NCBI GenBank assembly: GCA_900769115.1
Contig: CAAGFJ010000043.1
Coordinates: 1 to 37,817, forward strand
DNA from: Lachnospiraceae bacterium
GTDB taxonomy: Bacteria > Bacillota > Clostridia > Lachnospirales > Lachnospiraceae
Length of the DNA stretch: 37,817 nucleotides
Direction of reading: 5' to 3'
The notes beneath the pieces were generated by a model that did not search any database, was not told the origin of the DNA, and saw only the letters and a list, made by a program, of their open reading frames with translations. The stretch's first letter is position 1. Each line of letters starts with the position of its first letter. The position numbers and the translations under genes are program-made. Positions 15,513 to 23,431 of the stretch are shown in pieces.

Positions 15513-16784
15513 CGGCAAATACACTTCCACCATATATTTATCATTTTCCACAACGGCACTATATACACCCTTGTTTTTCTGCACTGCCATATACACGGAC
15601 TTAAGCCCATATCCATGCTCCTCACTATCATCTTTTGTACTAATAACATTCCCCTCTCTATCATACAGGATATTTCCCTCAAAAGAATTTTGTACTATAA
15701 TCGCAAGACTGTCTTTTCCTGTCTCCACCTCAAAATTAATATAACCAACCTCCTGCGTCCGAACAGCTTCCGCTGCATTCTTCACAAGATTCCCCACAAT
15801 AATACACAGATCCCTCTGCTCAATGCTTAAACACTCTTGGGCTAATCCTTTTACACAAATTGTGTATTTCTCTTTTAGCGGCAACAAATAGTAATTTACA
15901 AGTGTATTGATAATGTCATTTCCCAGATCGTAATAATTTTGCCCGATTGCATCAATATCACGAAGCATCTCTCCTAAATACTGCTCCAATTGCTCATATT
16001 TTCCCTGTTTATAATAATGATTCAGTTCTAACAAATCATTTACTATATCATGGCGAAATATCTTTGTTTGCTTTTCTCTATCCAATAACTCCAGATAATA
16101 GTTCTGCTGTTGCGCGTTATATTGCTCCATAATCTCCTGTTGCATTCTATAGTGGTTCATTTTATTAAAGTAAAAAATGATTAAGTATAGCAAAATTAAA
16201 ATCAAGAACTCCGCTACAACCACCATCTTTCTTCCAAATACACACATCTTTATATTAATTGTCTCCATGGCAACAATATATCCAAAAAACTCCATTATAA
16301 AAGTAAATATAAACAGCACACCGTCCAACAAATACCATGCCTTTGCAGGAAGCTGCAAATAATAAAGATAATCTTTTTTCTTTAGCATCCAATACAAAAA
16401 CCAAAGTAACACTGAGATTACAATATCTGTCATGCAAAACCTCAATTGCGGGTTTAATTGCAATTTCTGTGTGAGAACATAGAATACATTCTCAATATTA
16501 CTTAAAATTAACCACTCCCCAATTCCAAATGGTATCATTTCTTTAACAGATATTTGAAATATTCCATACATAGCACATAAAACAACCAATAAATAAAGAG
16601 GAAATGGTCCAATCGCCCTCTGCAAATGAATGTCGCCAAAAGCATCGACACATAGTAGCACTGCTGCAACAAGCACGCATAGATTCTGTTTATATGTATG
16701 TTTTCTTATATCCTTATTGAAAAATATATAAAAAAACGCAAAATATAATATTGTTGTTGTTATATAAGTTGCTAATACTATCAT
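15489..16784 (-). CDS. Sensor histidine kinase, AgrC-like GHKL family
   Basis: A 431-residue kinase with about six N-terminal membrane spans (1-205), then a coiled dimerisation region with H245 in FRHDIVNDLLEL. The ATPase domain has the N box NLVKNAAEA and the G2 box GYGLKSV. This is the HPK10/AgrC layout, usually for sensing secreted peptides, and it partners with LytTR regulators. No AgrD-like or AgrB-like gene is adjacent, so the ligand may be an external peptide or the ABC complex itself. It begins 12 bp after the regulator gene with AAAGGA before the ATG. The terminal codons overlap the LytTR direct repeats. Confidence 0.9.
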   Translation of the reverse strand: MIVLATYITTTILYFAFFYIFFNKDIRKHTYKQNLCVLVAAVLLCVDAFGDIHLQRAIGPFPLYLLVVLCAMYGIFQISVKEMIPFGIGEWLILSNIENVFYVLTQKLQLNPQLRFCMTDIVISVLLWFLYWMLKKKDYLYYLQLPAKAWYLLDGVLFIFTFIMEFFGYIVAMETINIKMCVFGRKMVVVAEFLILILLYLIIFYFNKMNHYRMQQEIMEQYNAQQQNYYLELLDREKQTKIFRHDIVNDLLELNHYYKQGKYEQLEQYLGEMLRDIDAIGQNYYDLGNDIINTLVNYYLLPLKEKYTICVKGLAQECLSIEQRDLCIIVGNLVKNAAEAVRTQEVGYINFEVETGKDSLAIIVQNSFEGNILYDREGNVISTKDDSEEHGYGLKSVYMAVQKNKGVYSAVVENDKYMVEVYLPMTVHGEI

Positions 16785-16796
16785 ATATACTATCCT

Positions 16797-17498
16797 TTAT
16801 CTTCTTCTCGTATCATAGATCATATATGCCTTTAACAATTCTGGATATAATCTTCTAGATACCCGTATTTTATCTCCGCTTGATAACAAAACAATCTGTT
16901 TCTCCAGCTTATCAATCATTCCTAAATTCACAAGATAGGATTTGTGGCATTGAAAAAACATTCTCTTATCCAATATCTCACTCCACTTTTTAAGTGAGTA
17001 TTCACTTCTGTATTCTGATCCCTTTGTATAGAGAAATGATGCGGAATCACTTGCCTCCACAAACAATATATCCTTTTCCATAATCTCATATGCAATGCCA
17101 TCGCGACATGCTCTAACACGCCTTTGTCCAATGGAATGTGCTCTGACATCATCTAACACAGAAAAAAATTCACTTCGACAAATCGGTTTGGAAACAAATC
17201 GAAATGCCTGAATCTTAAAGGCTTCTTTATATAAATCCTCTCTGATCGTCAACATAACTATTTTATAATCTGCACCTTTTGCTCGTAACTCCTTTGCCGC
17301 TTCCAAACCATTCATCTGTGGCATATCAATATCTAATAACAGGCAATCATATCTTTGCTTATTAGTCATTAACTCAATTCCATCGTAGAAATGTTTTAAT
17401 TCGTATTCTACATGATACTTGCTTTTATACTCTTCCATAAGTATCTCTATTGTTCTATGTGTATAATTGTCATCATCACAGACCCCAATTATTAACAT
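16797..17498 (-). CDS. LytTR-family response regulator
   Basis: A 233-residue protein: receiver domain (about 1-120, acidic pair D8-D10, phospho-acceptor D56 in LLLDIDMPQMNG, T in MLTI, K in VSKP) and a LytTR DNA-binding domain (about 130-230, including FFQCHKSYLVNL). The start is ATG 17498, since GGAGG sits 9 bases upstream; the ATG at 17507 directly abuts the GGAGG. The promoter is at 17545-17573. It is first in the operon with the kinase, and its most plausible target is the direct repeat at 15477-15512. A second function at the nearby ydjGH-like promoter cannot be excluded. Confidence 0.92.
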   Translation of the reverse strand: MLIIGVCDDDNYTHRTIEILMEEYKSKYHVEYELKHFYDGIELMTNKQRYDCLLLDIDMPQMNGLEAAKELRAKGADYKIVMLTIREDLYKEAFKIQAFRFVSKPICRSEFFSVLDDVRAHSIGQRRVRACRDGIAYEIMEKDILFVEASDSASFLYTKGSEYRSEYSLKKWSEILDKRMFFQCHKSYLVNLGMIDKLEKQIVLLSSGDKIRVSRRLYPELLKAYMIYDTRRR

Positions 17499-17544
17499 AC
17501 CATTCATCCTCCGTATTCACCCCATTTATTACTTTATTAGTTAA

Positions 17545-17573
17545 ATTATATCATCCTTTTGTTCTTTTTACAA
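17545..17573 (-). promoter_or_regulatory. Promoter of the LytTR two-component genes
   Basis: Minus strand TTGTAA (17568-17573), 17-base spacer, TATAAT (17545-17550). It drives the regulator and kinase constitutively as far as the sequence shows; no LytTR repeat is visible here. Confidence 0.65.
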
Positions 17574-17649
17574 TTTTCAGTTTCAGAAAATCATAACAAA
17601 AATCAGACTATTTTCCCCCTCCTCTTCCAGCAAATATATGAGAATATAG

Positions 17650-17746
17650 TTGCTTATCCCGTCCCTCCCCTTTATAATAAATATATCTGTAAAATACTTG
17701 CAACACATTCAGATGATATATGCACGAACCAACTGCATGTGCATAT
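17650..17746 (+). promoter_or_regulatory. Promoter and leader hairpin of the YdjG/YdjH-like genes
   Basis: TTGCTT (17650-17655) is followed after 17 bases by a perfect TATAAT (17673-17678). The leader of about 85 bases contains ATATGCAC (17718-17725) pairing with GTGCATAT (17739-17746) across a 13-base loop, 24 bases before the start codon. The hairpin ends before the ribosome binding site. Confidence 0.5.
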
Positions 17747-17770
17747 CTATATACAACAGAGGAGGAGAAC

Positions 17771-18871
17771 ATGGACGATTTGAATGATATGAATATCGTG
17801 GACACCAAAGAAGAAACCGACAAGAAGTGTCCACAATGTGGCGGAGTCATGGACTTTGATCCCGCTTCCGGCAAAATGAAATGCCCTTACTGTGAATATG
17901 AAGAAACGATTCCGGTAAAAAAAGATAAGTCAAAGAAAGCACAGGAATTAGATTTTCTATCCGCTACCAAGACAGCTAATAAAGACTGGGGTGTTGCCAC
18001 CAAGACGGTTCTTTGTAAAGCCTGTGGTGCAGAATCCATCTACGATACGATGCAGACTGCAGCGGTGTGCCCATTCTGTGGTTCCAATCAGGTTATGGAA
18101 GCCAACGAGCAGGATACGATTGCTCCCGGCGGAGTTGTTCCATTTTCTATCAGTGATAAAGAAGCTTCTGAATTATTCAAGAAGTGGATCAAGCGTAAAT
18201 GGTTCTGTCCAAAGCTTGCCAAAGAAAGTGCCAAGCCAAAGCGTTTCAATGGAATCTACTTACCATATTGGACCTTTGACAGTAACACTACTTCCTCTTA
18301 TAAAGGGGAATACGGAATCAATCATACCCGTAAAGATCGGGATGGCAATACCCATGTAGAAACAACCTGGCATCATACCTCCGGTACCCATACGGAATTC
18401 ATTAATGATGAACTGGTGCTTGCAACTTCAAAACACGATATGTATATGCTTCGCCAGTTAGAACCATTTGATACCGAGAAGAATAAAGCCTACAAGCCGG
18501 AATATATCGCAGGTTTCGTAGCAGAACGTTATTCCTTAGGACTGAAGGATGCCTGGAAGCAGGCCATGAAGTTAATGAACGAACGGATTACCCGGCATGT
18601 TGCCAGCGATATCCGTTCAAAGCACAACGCAGATGACACCCGTAATATCCAGCTAGATACCGATTTTCGGGATATTACATATAAGTACCTACTGCTACCA
18701 ATCTGGGTTTCCAACTTCAAATATAATGATAAGGTATATCAATTCATGGTAAATGGTCAGACCGGTAAGGTAGCCGGAAAGACTCCTCTGTCAATTCCTA
18801 AGATTGTGATTACTGTGATTGCCATTATTGCAATCATTGCACTGCTATACTATCTCGGTGTTTGGAATTAA
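17771..18871 (+). CDS. Zinc-ribbon membrane-anchored protein (YdjG-like)
   Basis: A 366-residue protein with two TFIIB-like zinc ribbons at the N-terminus (C20/C23/C38/C41 and C82/C85/C100/C103). A soluble middle contains repeated W-x-F/Y-rich strands (YLPYWTFDSNT, ETTWHHTSGTH, LLPIWVSNFKYNDKVYQFMVNGQTGKVAG), and one C-terminal span (about 344-362) anchors it. Genome pipelines often mislabel this family as helicase or RNA polymerase subunit. It corresponds to YdjG of the B. subtilis ydjFGHI membrane-stress set. The start at 17771 follows GGAGGAG; earlier in-frame ATGs lack a site. It is 17 bp upstream of the YdjH-like gene and forms an operon with it. Confidence 0.8.
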   Translation: MDDLNDMNIVDTKEETDKKCPQCGGVMDFDPASGKMKCPYCEYEETIPVKKDKSKKAQELDFLSATKTANKDWGVATKTVLCKACGAESIYDTMQTAAVCPFCGSNQVMEANEQDTIAPGGVVPFSISDKEASELFKKWIKRKWFCPKLAKESAKPKRFNGIYLPYWTFDSNTTSSYKGEYGINHTRKDRDGNTHVETTWHHTSGTHTEFINDELVLATSKHDMYMLRQLEPFDTEKNKAYKPEYIAGFVAERYSLGLKDAWKQAMKLMNERITRHVASDIRSKHNADDTRNIQLDTDFRDITYKYLLLPIWVSNFKYNDKVYQFMVNGQTGKVAGKTPLSIPKIVITVIAIIAIIALLYYLGVWN

Positions 18872-18888
18872 CTGGAAAAGGAGAGCCA

Positions 18889-19650
18889 ATGAAATATTTA
18901 CCACTTATTATTATCCTACTGCTTGTATTGGCAATTATTGGAGCAATTTATTATCTGGTCTACCGTGTCAAACAGAAAACGCAGGAATTATCACGTGCTC
19001 TGTTTGGAACATCGGACATTACACAAGCTGCATCCCAGATGAAGCAGGAATATGCATCCACGCCTAAGTCAGTATCCGCCATGACCAGCCTGTTGCTGCC
19101 TAAGATCGTAGCAGACTTTCCGGACTTTCAATATAACGAGATGAAGGCTCGTGCAGAGAATGTACTTACCTCTTATTTAGGAGCGATTACAGAACGTAAC
19201 CCGGGCCGATTAACAGATGGCACTACGGAATTAAAGCAACAATTAGAAAACCATGTTGAAATGTTATTTGCCAACGGACAGCATGAACGATTCGATCAGA
19301 TACACATTCATCGTACAGAGATCAATCAGTATCGTACGACTGCCGGAAAATGCATCATCACCTTTCAGACAGCCTTAGAATGTTATCACACGATCACAGA
19401 TTCCAATGGCAATATAACAGAAGGATCGAGCGAATATAAGTATCAGACCAAGTTCAATACCGATCTGATCTACATTCAGGATCGCAATCTTGTCGAGAAT
19501 GAACTTGATCACGCATTAGGATTGAACTGTCCGAACTGCGGTGCACCAATCTCTTCCTTAGGTGCTAAGGTCTGTGAATACTGCGGTACCGCAATTGTAG
19601 AACTGAATATCCATACATGGAGCTTCAGTCATATTGAAGAATTATATTAA
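18889..19650 (+). CDS. Membrane-anchored protein with C-terminal zinc ribbon (YdjH-like)
   Basis: A 253-residue protein with one N-terminal span (about 4-26), then a soluble domain of about 150 residues. A C-terminal zinc ribbon (C214/C217/C229/C232) precedes the tail WSFSHIEELY. The soluble part (DFPDFQYNEMKARAENVLTS then VEMLFANGQHERFDQIHIHRTEI) has the look of a Tim44-like fold, which I state with caution. AAGGAGAG lies directly before the ATG. It follows the YdjG-like gene and ends at a strong terminator. The pair would offer membrane anchors and cysteine ribbons for the SPFH protein at 9943-11295, which carries the same type of ribbons. Confidence 0.75.
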   Translation: MKYLPLIIILLLVLAIIGAIYYLVYRVKQKTQELSRALFGTSDITQAASQMKQEYASTPKSVSAMTSLLLPKIVADFPDFQYNEMKARAENVLTSYLGAITERNPGRLTDGTTELKQQLENHVEMLFANGQHERFDQIHIHRTEINQYRTTAGKCIITFQTALECYHTITDSNGNITEGSSEYKYQTKFNTDLIYIQDRNLVENELDHALGLNCPNCGAPISSLGAKVCEYCGTAIVELNIHTWSFSHIEELY

Positions 19651-19657
19651 GACTAAG

Positions 19658-19691
19658 AATGAGCAGGTAATATAATAACCTGCTCATTTTT
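19658..19691 (+). terminator. Intrinsic terminator after the YdjG/YdjH-like operon
   Basis: AATGAGCAGGT (19658-19668) pairs with ACCTGCTCATT (19678-19688) and is followed by a T run to 19691. Confidence 0.9.
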
Positions 19692-19734
19692 GTGCCTGCA
19701 CGGAATTGCAAAGCAATTATCTTCTTTGCAAAGT

Positions 19735-19766
19735 AAAAAAGCGGTTGCATAAGCAACCGCTTTTTT
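19735..19766. terminator. Bidirectional terminator after the MsmX-like gene
   Basis: A6, GCGGTTGC, ATAA, GCAACCGC, T6: a perfect 8-bp stem (14 with the A/T flanks) flanked by A and T runs, so it works in either direction. It lies 15 bp from the stop of the minus-strand ATPase gene and is its natural terminator. Confidence 0.9.
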
Positions 19767-19781
19767 GGGGAAAGCAAGAGA

Positions 19782-20894
19782 TTAGTCTAAAATCTTCTGC
19801 TCTGTTTCTTTATCAAAGATATGAATCTTGCTTAAGTCGAATGCTAACTGTACTGTATCACCAGGTCTAGCTGTTGTACGAGCATTAACTCTTGCAGTAA
19901 TATCAAACTGATCAATTGTGAAGTATAAGTAAACTTCTGCACCTAACATCTCGTAGATAGTAATTCTTGCATCAATGATACTCTCTGGAGAAGACTCAAG
20001 GAACAACTGCTCATCATGAATATCCTCTGGACGAATACCTAATACAACTTCCTTATCAATGTAATTCTGCTCAACTAAGATCTGTGCCTTTGAATCAGGA
20101 ATCTTGATTGAATGAGATCCGAACATTAATAATACATCTGCACCAGACTTAACAACCTTACACTCGATGAAGTTCATTGGTGGCATACCCATGAATCCTG
20201 CTACGAATAAGTTGGTTGGCTTGTCATATAAGTTCTGTGGAGTATCAACCTGCTGAATGATACCATCCTTCATAACTACGATTCTTGTACCAAGTGTCAT
20301 AGCCTCTGTCTGGTCATGTGTTACATAGATGATAGTTGACTGTAATCTCTGATGTAATCTGGAGATCTCAACACGCATCTGAACACGAAGCTTAGCATCC
20401 AAGTTTGATAAAGGCTCATCCATCAAGAATACCTTAGGCTCACGAACGATTGCACGACCCATAGCTACACGCTGTCTCTGACCACCTGATAAAGCCTTAG
20501 GCTTTCTATCAAGTAAGTGCTCGATATCAAGAATCTTAGCAGCCTCATGTACCTGCTTATCAATCTTCTCCTTAGGAACCTTTCTTAACTTAAGACCAAA
20601 TGCCATGTTGTCATATACTGACATATGTGGATACAAAGCATAGTTCTGGAATACCATTGCGATATCTCTATCTTTAGGCTCTACATCGTTAACCATCTTG
20701 TCTCCGATCCATAACTCACCAGAGCTGATATCTTCCAAACCTGCGATCATACGAAGTGTAGTAGACTTACCACATCCTGATGGTCCAACGAAGATGATGA
20801 ACTCCTTGTCTTCAATCTCAAGATTGAAATCCTTAACAGCATTGAAACCGTTTGGATAAATCTTGTAAATATTTTTAAGTGATAAACTAGCCAT
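19782..20894 (-). CDS. msmX: Sugar ABC transporter ATP-binding protein, MsmX/UgpC family
   Basis: A 370-residue CUT1-type ATPase. Walker A is GPSGCGKST (37-45), followed by QNYALYPHM (Q loop), the signature LSGGQRQRVAMGRAIVREP, Walker B VFLMDEPLSNLD and the switch His in VTHDQTEA. The C-terminal third is the OB/TOBE regulatory domain, including VLGIRPEDIHD. AAGGAGG precedes the start. No binding protein or permease gene is nearby, which fits an MsmX-like shared ATPase serving several carbohydrate importers. Codon use appears highly biased and regular (for example repeated CTT/GAT/AAG choices), suggesting high expression. The symbol is by family resemblance; ugpC is equally used. Confidence 0.9.
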   Translation of the reverse strand: MASLSLKNIYKIYPNGFNAVKDFNLEIEDKEFIIFVGPSGCGKSTTLRMIAGLEDISSGELWIGDKMVNDVEPKDRDIAMVFQNYALYPHMSVYDNMAFGLKLRKVPKEKIDKQVHEAAKILDIEHLLDRKPKALSGGQRQRVAMGRAIVREPKVFLMDEPLSNLDAKLRVQMRVEISRLHQRLQSTIIYVTHDQTEAMTLGTRIVVMKDGIIQQVDTPQNLYDKPTNLFVAGFMGMPPMNFIECKVVKSGADVLLMFGSHSIKIPDSKAQILVEQNYIDKEVVLGIRPEDIHDEQLFLESSPESIIDARITIYEMLGAEVYLYFTIDQFDITARVNARTTARPGDTVQLAFDLSKIHIFDKETEQKILD

Positions 20895-21210
20895 TTTTTC
20901 TTCCTCCTTGAGTTGTAAATAATTTCTGCTGACTAAATCATAGTGTTATAATACCTCATTTAACTTTTAAAAGAAATATTATTATTGAACAAATAAAATT
21001 TAAATTCTTTGTTCATTTTGTCCTTTTTCCAATTATTATCAGAAATATGCACATTGTTTGTCATTTTTTATTATCTAAAACTACCTATAACTCTCAATTT
21101 CAAGATGAAAAGCCCTCAAAATACTGACAAAACTCGTCCAAAATGCCTAATACATCTGAAGATTTTGTGCTATTGCCCAATCCTTTTTATGAAAAATGCC
21201 TAAGCTAAGA
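20895..21210. other. AT-rich intergenic region upstream of the MsmX-like gene
   Basis: About 316 bases. On the minus strand a TATTATAAC near 20947-20955 is the best -10 candidate for the ATPase gene, without a convincing -35. No terminator with a T run is obvious for the convergent-side gene at 21211, and no ORF with a ribosome binding site is seen. Confidence 0.5.
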
Positions 21211-21942
21211 TTATTCTTTTTCTTTCTTCTGTTGTTTCAAACGCAATTTCATACGAAGATTGTTGAAAAAAGTCTTGATTCTGCCTTCCTTCTTAGACCA
21301 TTTGTACAGGTTATCCATCTTCAGTTTCTGAATCGACTCTGGCACCTGTGCATCTGCAACCGCCTGATTATATAAAATACCGCCGGTAAACAACGTTACT
21401 CTGGCATTCATCTTATCCCGGTAGTTCTGCAATAACATTAATTGTTTCTGTTCCTCTAATGCAATCAGCAGGATATCTGGTGCCACCGAATTAATCTCAT
21501 TGACAATATGATCTAAAGATTCCTCCTGTTCCGTCAGAAACATGCCACTAAATGTAAGATACGGGCGTCTATCATGAATATTCTCCTGTACAGACAGAAA
21601 ACGTTCTTCATTCTCTGCAACAAGTAATATCTCATCACCCGTAGAACCCGCATAATCTAATATCTGGTCAAAATAACTCTCAAAGAAAAATGGATCGCGC
21701 TTATGTCCTAACACTTCGTCTACACTGGTGTTAACACTTGCATTACCCGGAAGCACAAGATCCGCTTCCTCTACAACATCTTTCCAGTCCTTATTTTCCT
21801 GCAAAAGCAGTAAAGTCTCGCTATTCACGAAATATATCACTTTACTGCTTTCTTCATTCAAACACTGTATGGTAGCCTCGCTGGCTACTTTTGTAGAATC
21901 GATATCTATTGCGATATCCAATAGTTGGATTCTATTCTTCAT
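21211..21942 (-). CDS. WecG/TagA/CpsF-fold protein lacking signature residues
   Basis: A 243-residue protein with the overall pattern of the GT26 (WecG/TagA) glycosyltransferases, which transfer ManNAc-type sugars to undecaprenyl-linked GlcNAc. IYFVNSETLLLLQEN matches the N-terminal T-x-N block, ADLVLP sits where A-D-x-v-x-P-D-G is usual, and PDILLIALEEQKQ sits where vGLGxPkQE is usual. The TGGILYNQA...VPESIQKLKMDNLYKWSKKEGR end matches the aP-wlqklglEWlyRl block. The canonical Asp-Gly after Pro65 is replaced by Gly66-Asn67, and the GxPkQE motif is eroded, so transferase activity is doubtful. The C-terminus is very basic (KLRLKQQKKEKE), suggesting membrane association. It follows the LytR_C gene by 11 bp. 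Confidence 0.65.
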   Translation of the reverse strand: MKNRIQLLDIAIDIDSTKVASEATIQCLNEESSKVIYFVNSETLLLLQENKDWKDVVEEADLVLPGNASVNTSVDEVLGHKRDPFFFESYFDQILDYAGSTGDEILLVAENEERFLSVQENIHDRRPYLTFSGMFLTEQEESLDHIVNEINSVAPDILLIALEEQKQLMLLQNYRDKMNARVTLFTGGILYNQAVADAQVPESIQKLKMDNLYKWSKKEGRIKTFFNNLRMKLRLKQQKKEKE

Positions 21943-21953
21943 ATTCTACCTCA

Positions 21954-22550
21954 TTACTGAACCGATGTATCACTATTCCCGATAACAATAATAATATCCG
22001 CATCATTCAATGTAATATTACCCTTTGTAACAGAACATGAACTTGTATTCGGAGTACCTACTTCCACTGTTGCGTCTGCAAAATATGCTGCCAGATCCTC
22101 TCCCATCCCCTCTTCTTTCACATAGATCTTGGTCTGTGACTCTGCTCCGGCACTGTAATTACCTGCTCCAACATTAGAAAATCCTGCTCCAACAAGCTTG
22201 GTCTGCCACTTTCCTGCAAGACCCGTTGTACTTGTACTGTTCAAAACAACAATCTTCTTATCATTAGATGGAATCTGTTCTGTTGTTGCTTCCTCTGTTG
22301 TTACCTCTTCTGTCGTTGCAGCATCATCTTTGGTATCATTTGCATTCTCTGAATCCAGCATTGCCTGCAGTTCTTCATCACTATATGTAGATCCTGCTTC
22401 TGTTGTCTTCTTCTGTGCTAATTCCTTCTTATCAGAACGTACCTTTATAATGAAAAATACAGAAAATCCTAAAATCACAATTGCCATAAGTACTACCATT
22501 GAGCGTAAAAACGCTTCCCCAAACACCTTTAAAATGGTCTTTTTATCCAT
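21954..22550 (-). CDS. Membrane-anchored LytR_C-domain protein
   Basis: A 198-residue protein. One N-terminal span (about 14-36) is followed by a charged region and a Thr/Glu-rich linker (TTEEVTTEEATTEQ, about 79-92). The extracytoplasmic LytR_C domain starts at KKIVVLNSTSTTGLAGKWQTKLVGAGF and ends DADIIIVIGN. LytR_C domains occur in LytR-CpsA-Psr cell-wall ligases and stand-alone envelope proteins; there is no LCP catalytic domain here. AAGGAGG lies 7 bases before the start and a good promoter is at 22587-22615. It is cotranscribed with the WecG-like gene, which points to cell-wall glycopolymer work, but the actual role is unknown. Confidence 0.8.
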   Translation of the reverse strand: MDKKTILKVFGEAFLRSMVVLMAIVILGFSVFFIIKVRSDKKELAQKKTTEAGSTYSDEELQAMLDSENANDTKDDAATTEEVTTEEATTEQIPSNDKKIVVLNSTSTTGLAGKWQTKLVGAGFSNVGAGNYSAGAESQTKIYVKEEGMGEDLAAYFADATVEVGTPNTSSCSVTKGNITLNDADIIIVIGNSDTSVQ

Positions 22551-22586
22551 CGTATTGCCTCCTTATACTTGTTCATAATCTTTATA

Positions 22587-22615
22587 AGTATAACAGAATT
22601 ACATTTCTTTTTCAA
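22587..22615 (-). promoter_or_regulatory. Promoter of the LytR_C/WecG-like operon
   Basis: Minus strand TTGAAA (22610-22615), 17-base spacer, TATACT (22587-22592), about 30 bases before the ribosome binding site. Confidence 0.65.
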
Positions 22616-22665
22616 CTATTTCGTGGTACACTAACAATACAAACTACACGCAGAAAGGATATCCT

Positions 22666-23394
22666 ATGAAACGTACTGCTATTATAACGGGAGCATCCCG
22701 TGGTATCGGAAAAGCCTGTGCCTTAGAACTGGCACATCATTTTGATTATATTGTCATCAACTCCTGTCACCATGCCAGAGACTTAGAAGCGGTCAAAAAA
22801 GAGGTAGAGCGCATCGGCTGTGAATGTCTGGCATTTACTGGCGATGTCAGCGATTATTCATTTACCTCGTCCATGATGAAGCAGGTGCTTATGCAATGTC
22901 CGAATATTGAATTACTTGTTAATAATGCTGGTATATCATATGTTGGCTTGCTGACAGATATGCAGCCTCAGGACTGGAATCAGATTATACAGACCAATCT
23001 TTCCTCTCTGTTTAACTGCTGCCAGCCGGTCATCCCGGACATGGTACATCGTCAATCCGGACATATTATTAATATCTCCTCTATGTGGGGAATCAGTGGT
23101 GCCTCCTGTGAAGTAGCCTACAGTGCTTCCAAAGGCGGTGTGAACGCATTCACAAAAGCTCTGGGAAAAGAACTGGCCCCAAGTCATGTCCGGGTCAATG
23201 CGATAGCCTGCGGTGCAATTGATACACAAATGAATGCCTGTTTTGATGAAGCTGAACTGCAGGCATTATGCGATGACATACCTGCATCACGTTTAGGGAA
23301 ACCCGAAGAGATTGCCCGGTTCATCTATCAATTATACGAAAGTCCGATATATCTTACAGGCGAGATAATAAAAATAGACGGTGGATATCTATAA
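22666..23394 (+). CDS. Short-chain dehydrogenase/reductase (FabG-like)
   Basis: A 242-residue classical SDR. It has TGASRGIG (8-15) for NAD(P) binding, D60-V in GDVSD, NNAG (86-89), the catalytic tetrad N111, S139, Y152 and K156 (YSASK), and the C-terminal GEIIKIDGGYL. It resembles 3-oxoacyl-ACP reductase and related sugar or alcohol dehydrogenases. The substrate cannot be assigned, and there is no fatty acid synthesis gene nearby, so a housekeeping FabG is less likely. AAAGGATATCC precedes the ATG. It is a lone plus-strand gene divergent from the LytR_C operon and convergent with the NlpC/P60 gene, sharing a terminator that overlaps its stop codon. Confidence 0.85.
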   Translation: MKRTAIITGASRGIGKACALELAHHFDYIVINSCHHARDLEAVKKEVERIGCECLAFTGDVSDYSFTSSMMKQVLMQCPNIELLVNNAGISYVGLLTDMQPQDWNQIIQTNLSSLFNCCQPVIPDMVHRQSGHIINISSMWGISGASCEVAYSASKGGVNAFTKALGKELAPSHVRVNAIACGAIDTQMNACFDEAELQALCDDIPASRLGKPEEIARFIYQLYESPIYLTGEIIKIDGGYL

Positions 23395-23406
23395 TCCACC
23401 GTCTAT
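23374..23406. terminator. Terminator hairpin overlapping the SDR stop codon
   Basis: ATAGACGGTGGAT (23374-23386) pairs with ATCCACCGTCTAT (23394-23406). The stem encodes the last residues of the SDR protein. Read on the minus strand it is followed by TTTTTATTATC, so it is a proper terminator for the NlpC/P60 gene; on the plus strand the tail is only TATTATT. Confidence 0.8.
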
Positions 23407-23431
23407 ATTATTGTCTTACCACCATTATGTG

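Noticed and set aside
17608..17874. Minus-strand frame of 88 codons upstream of the YdjG-like gene
   Set aside because: It overlaps the promoter, leader and N-terminus of a real gene, and its product shows no domain.
19691..19730. Hairpin AATTGC-AAA-GCAATT between the two terminators
   Set aside because: It is short, lies between two much stronger terminators and lacks a T run, so no separate role is supported.
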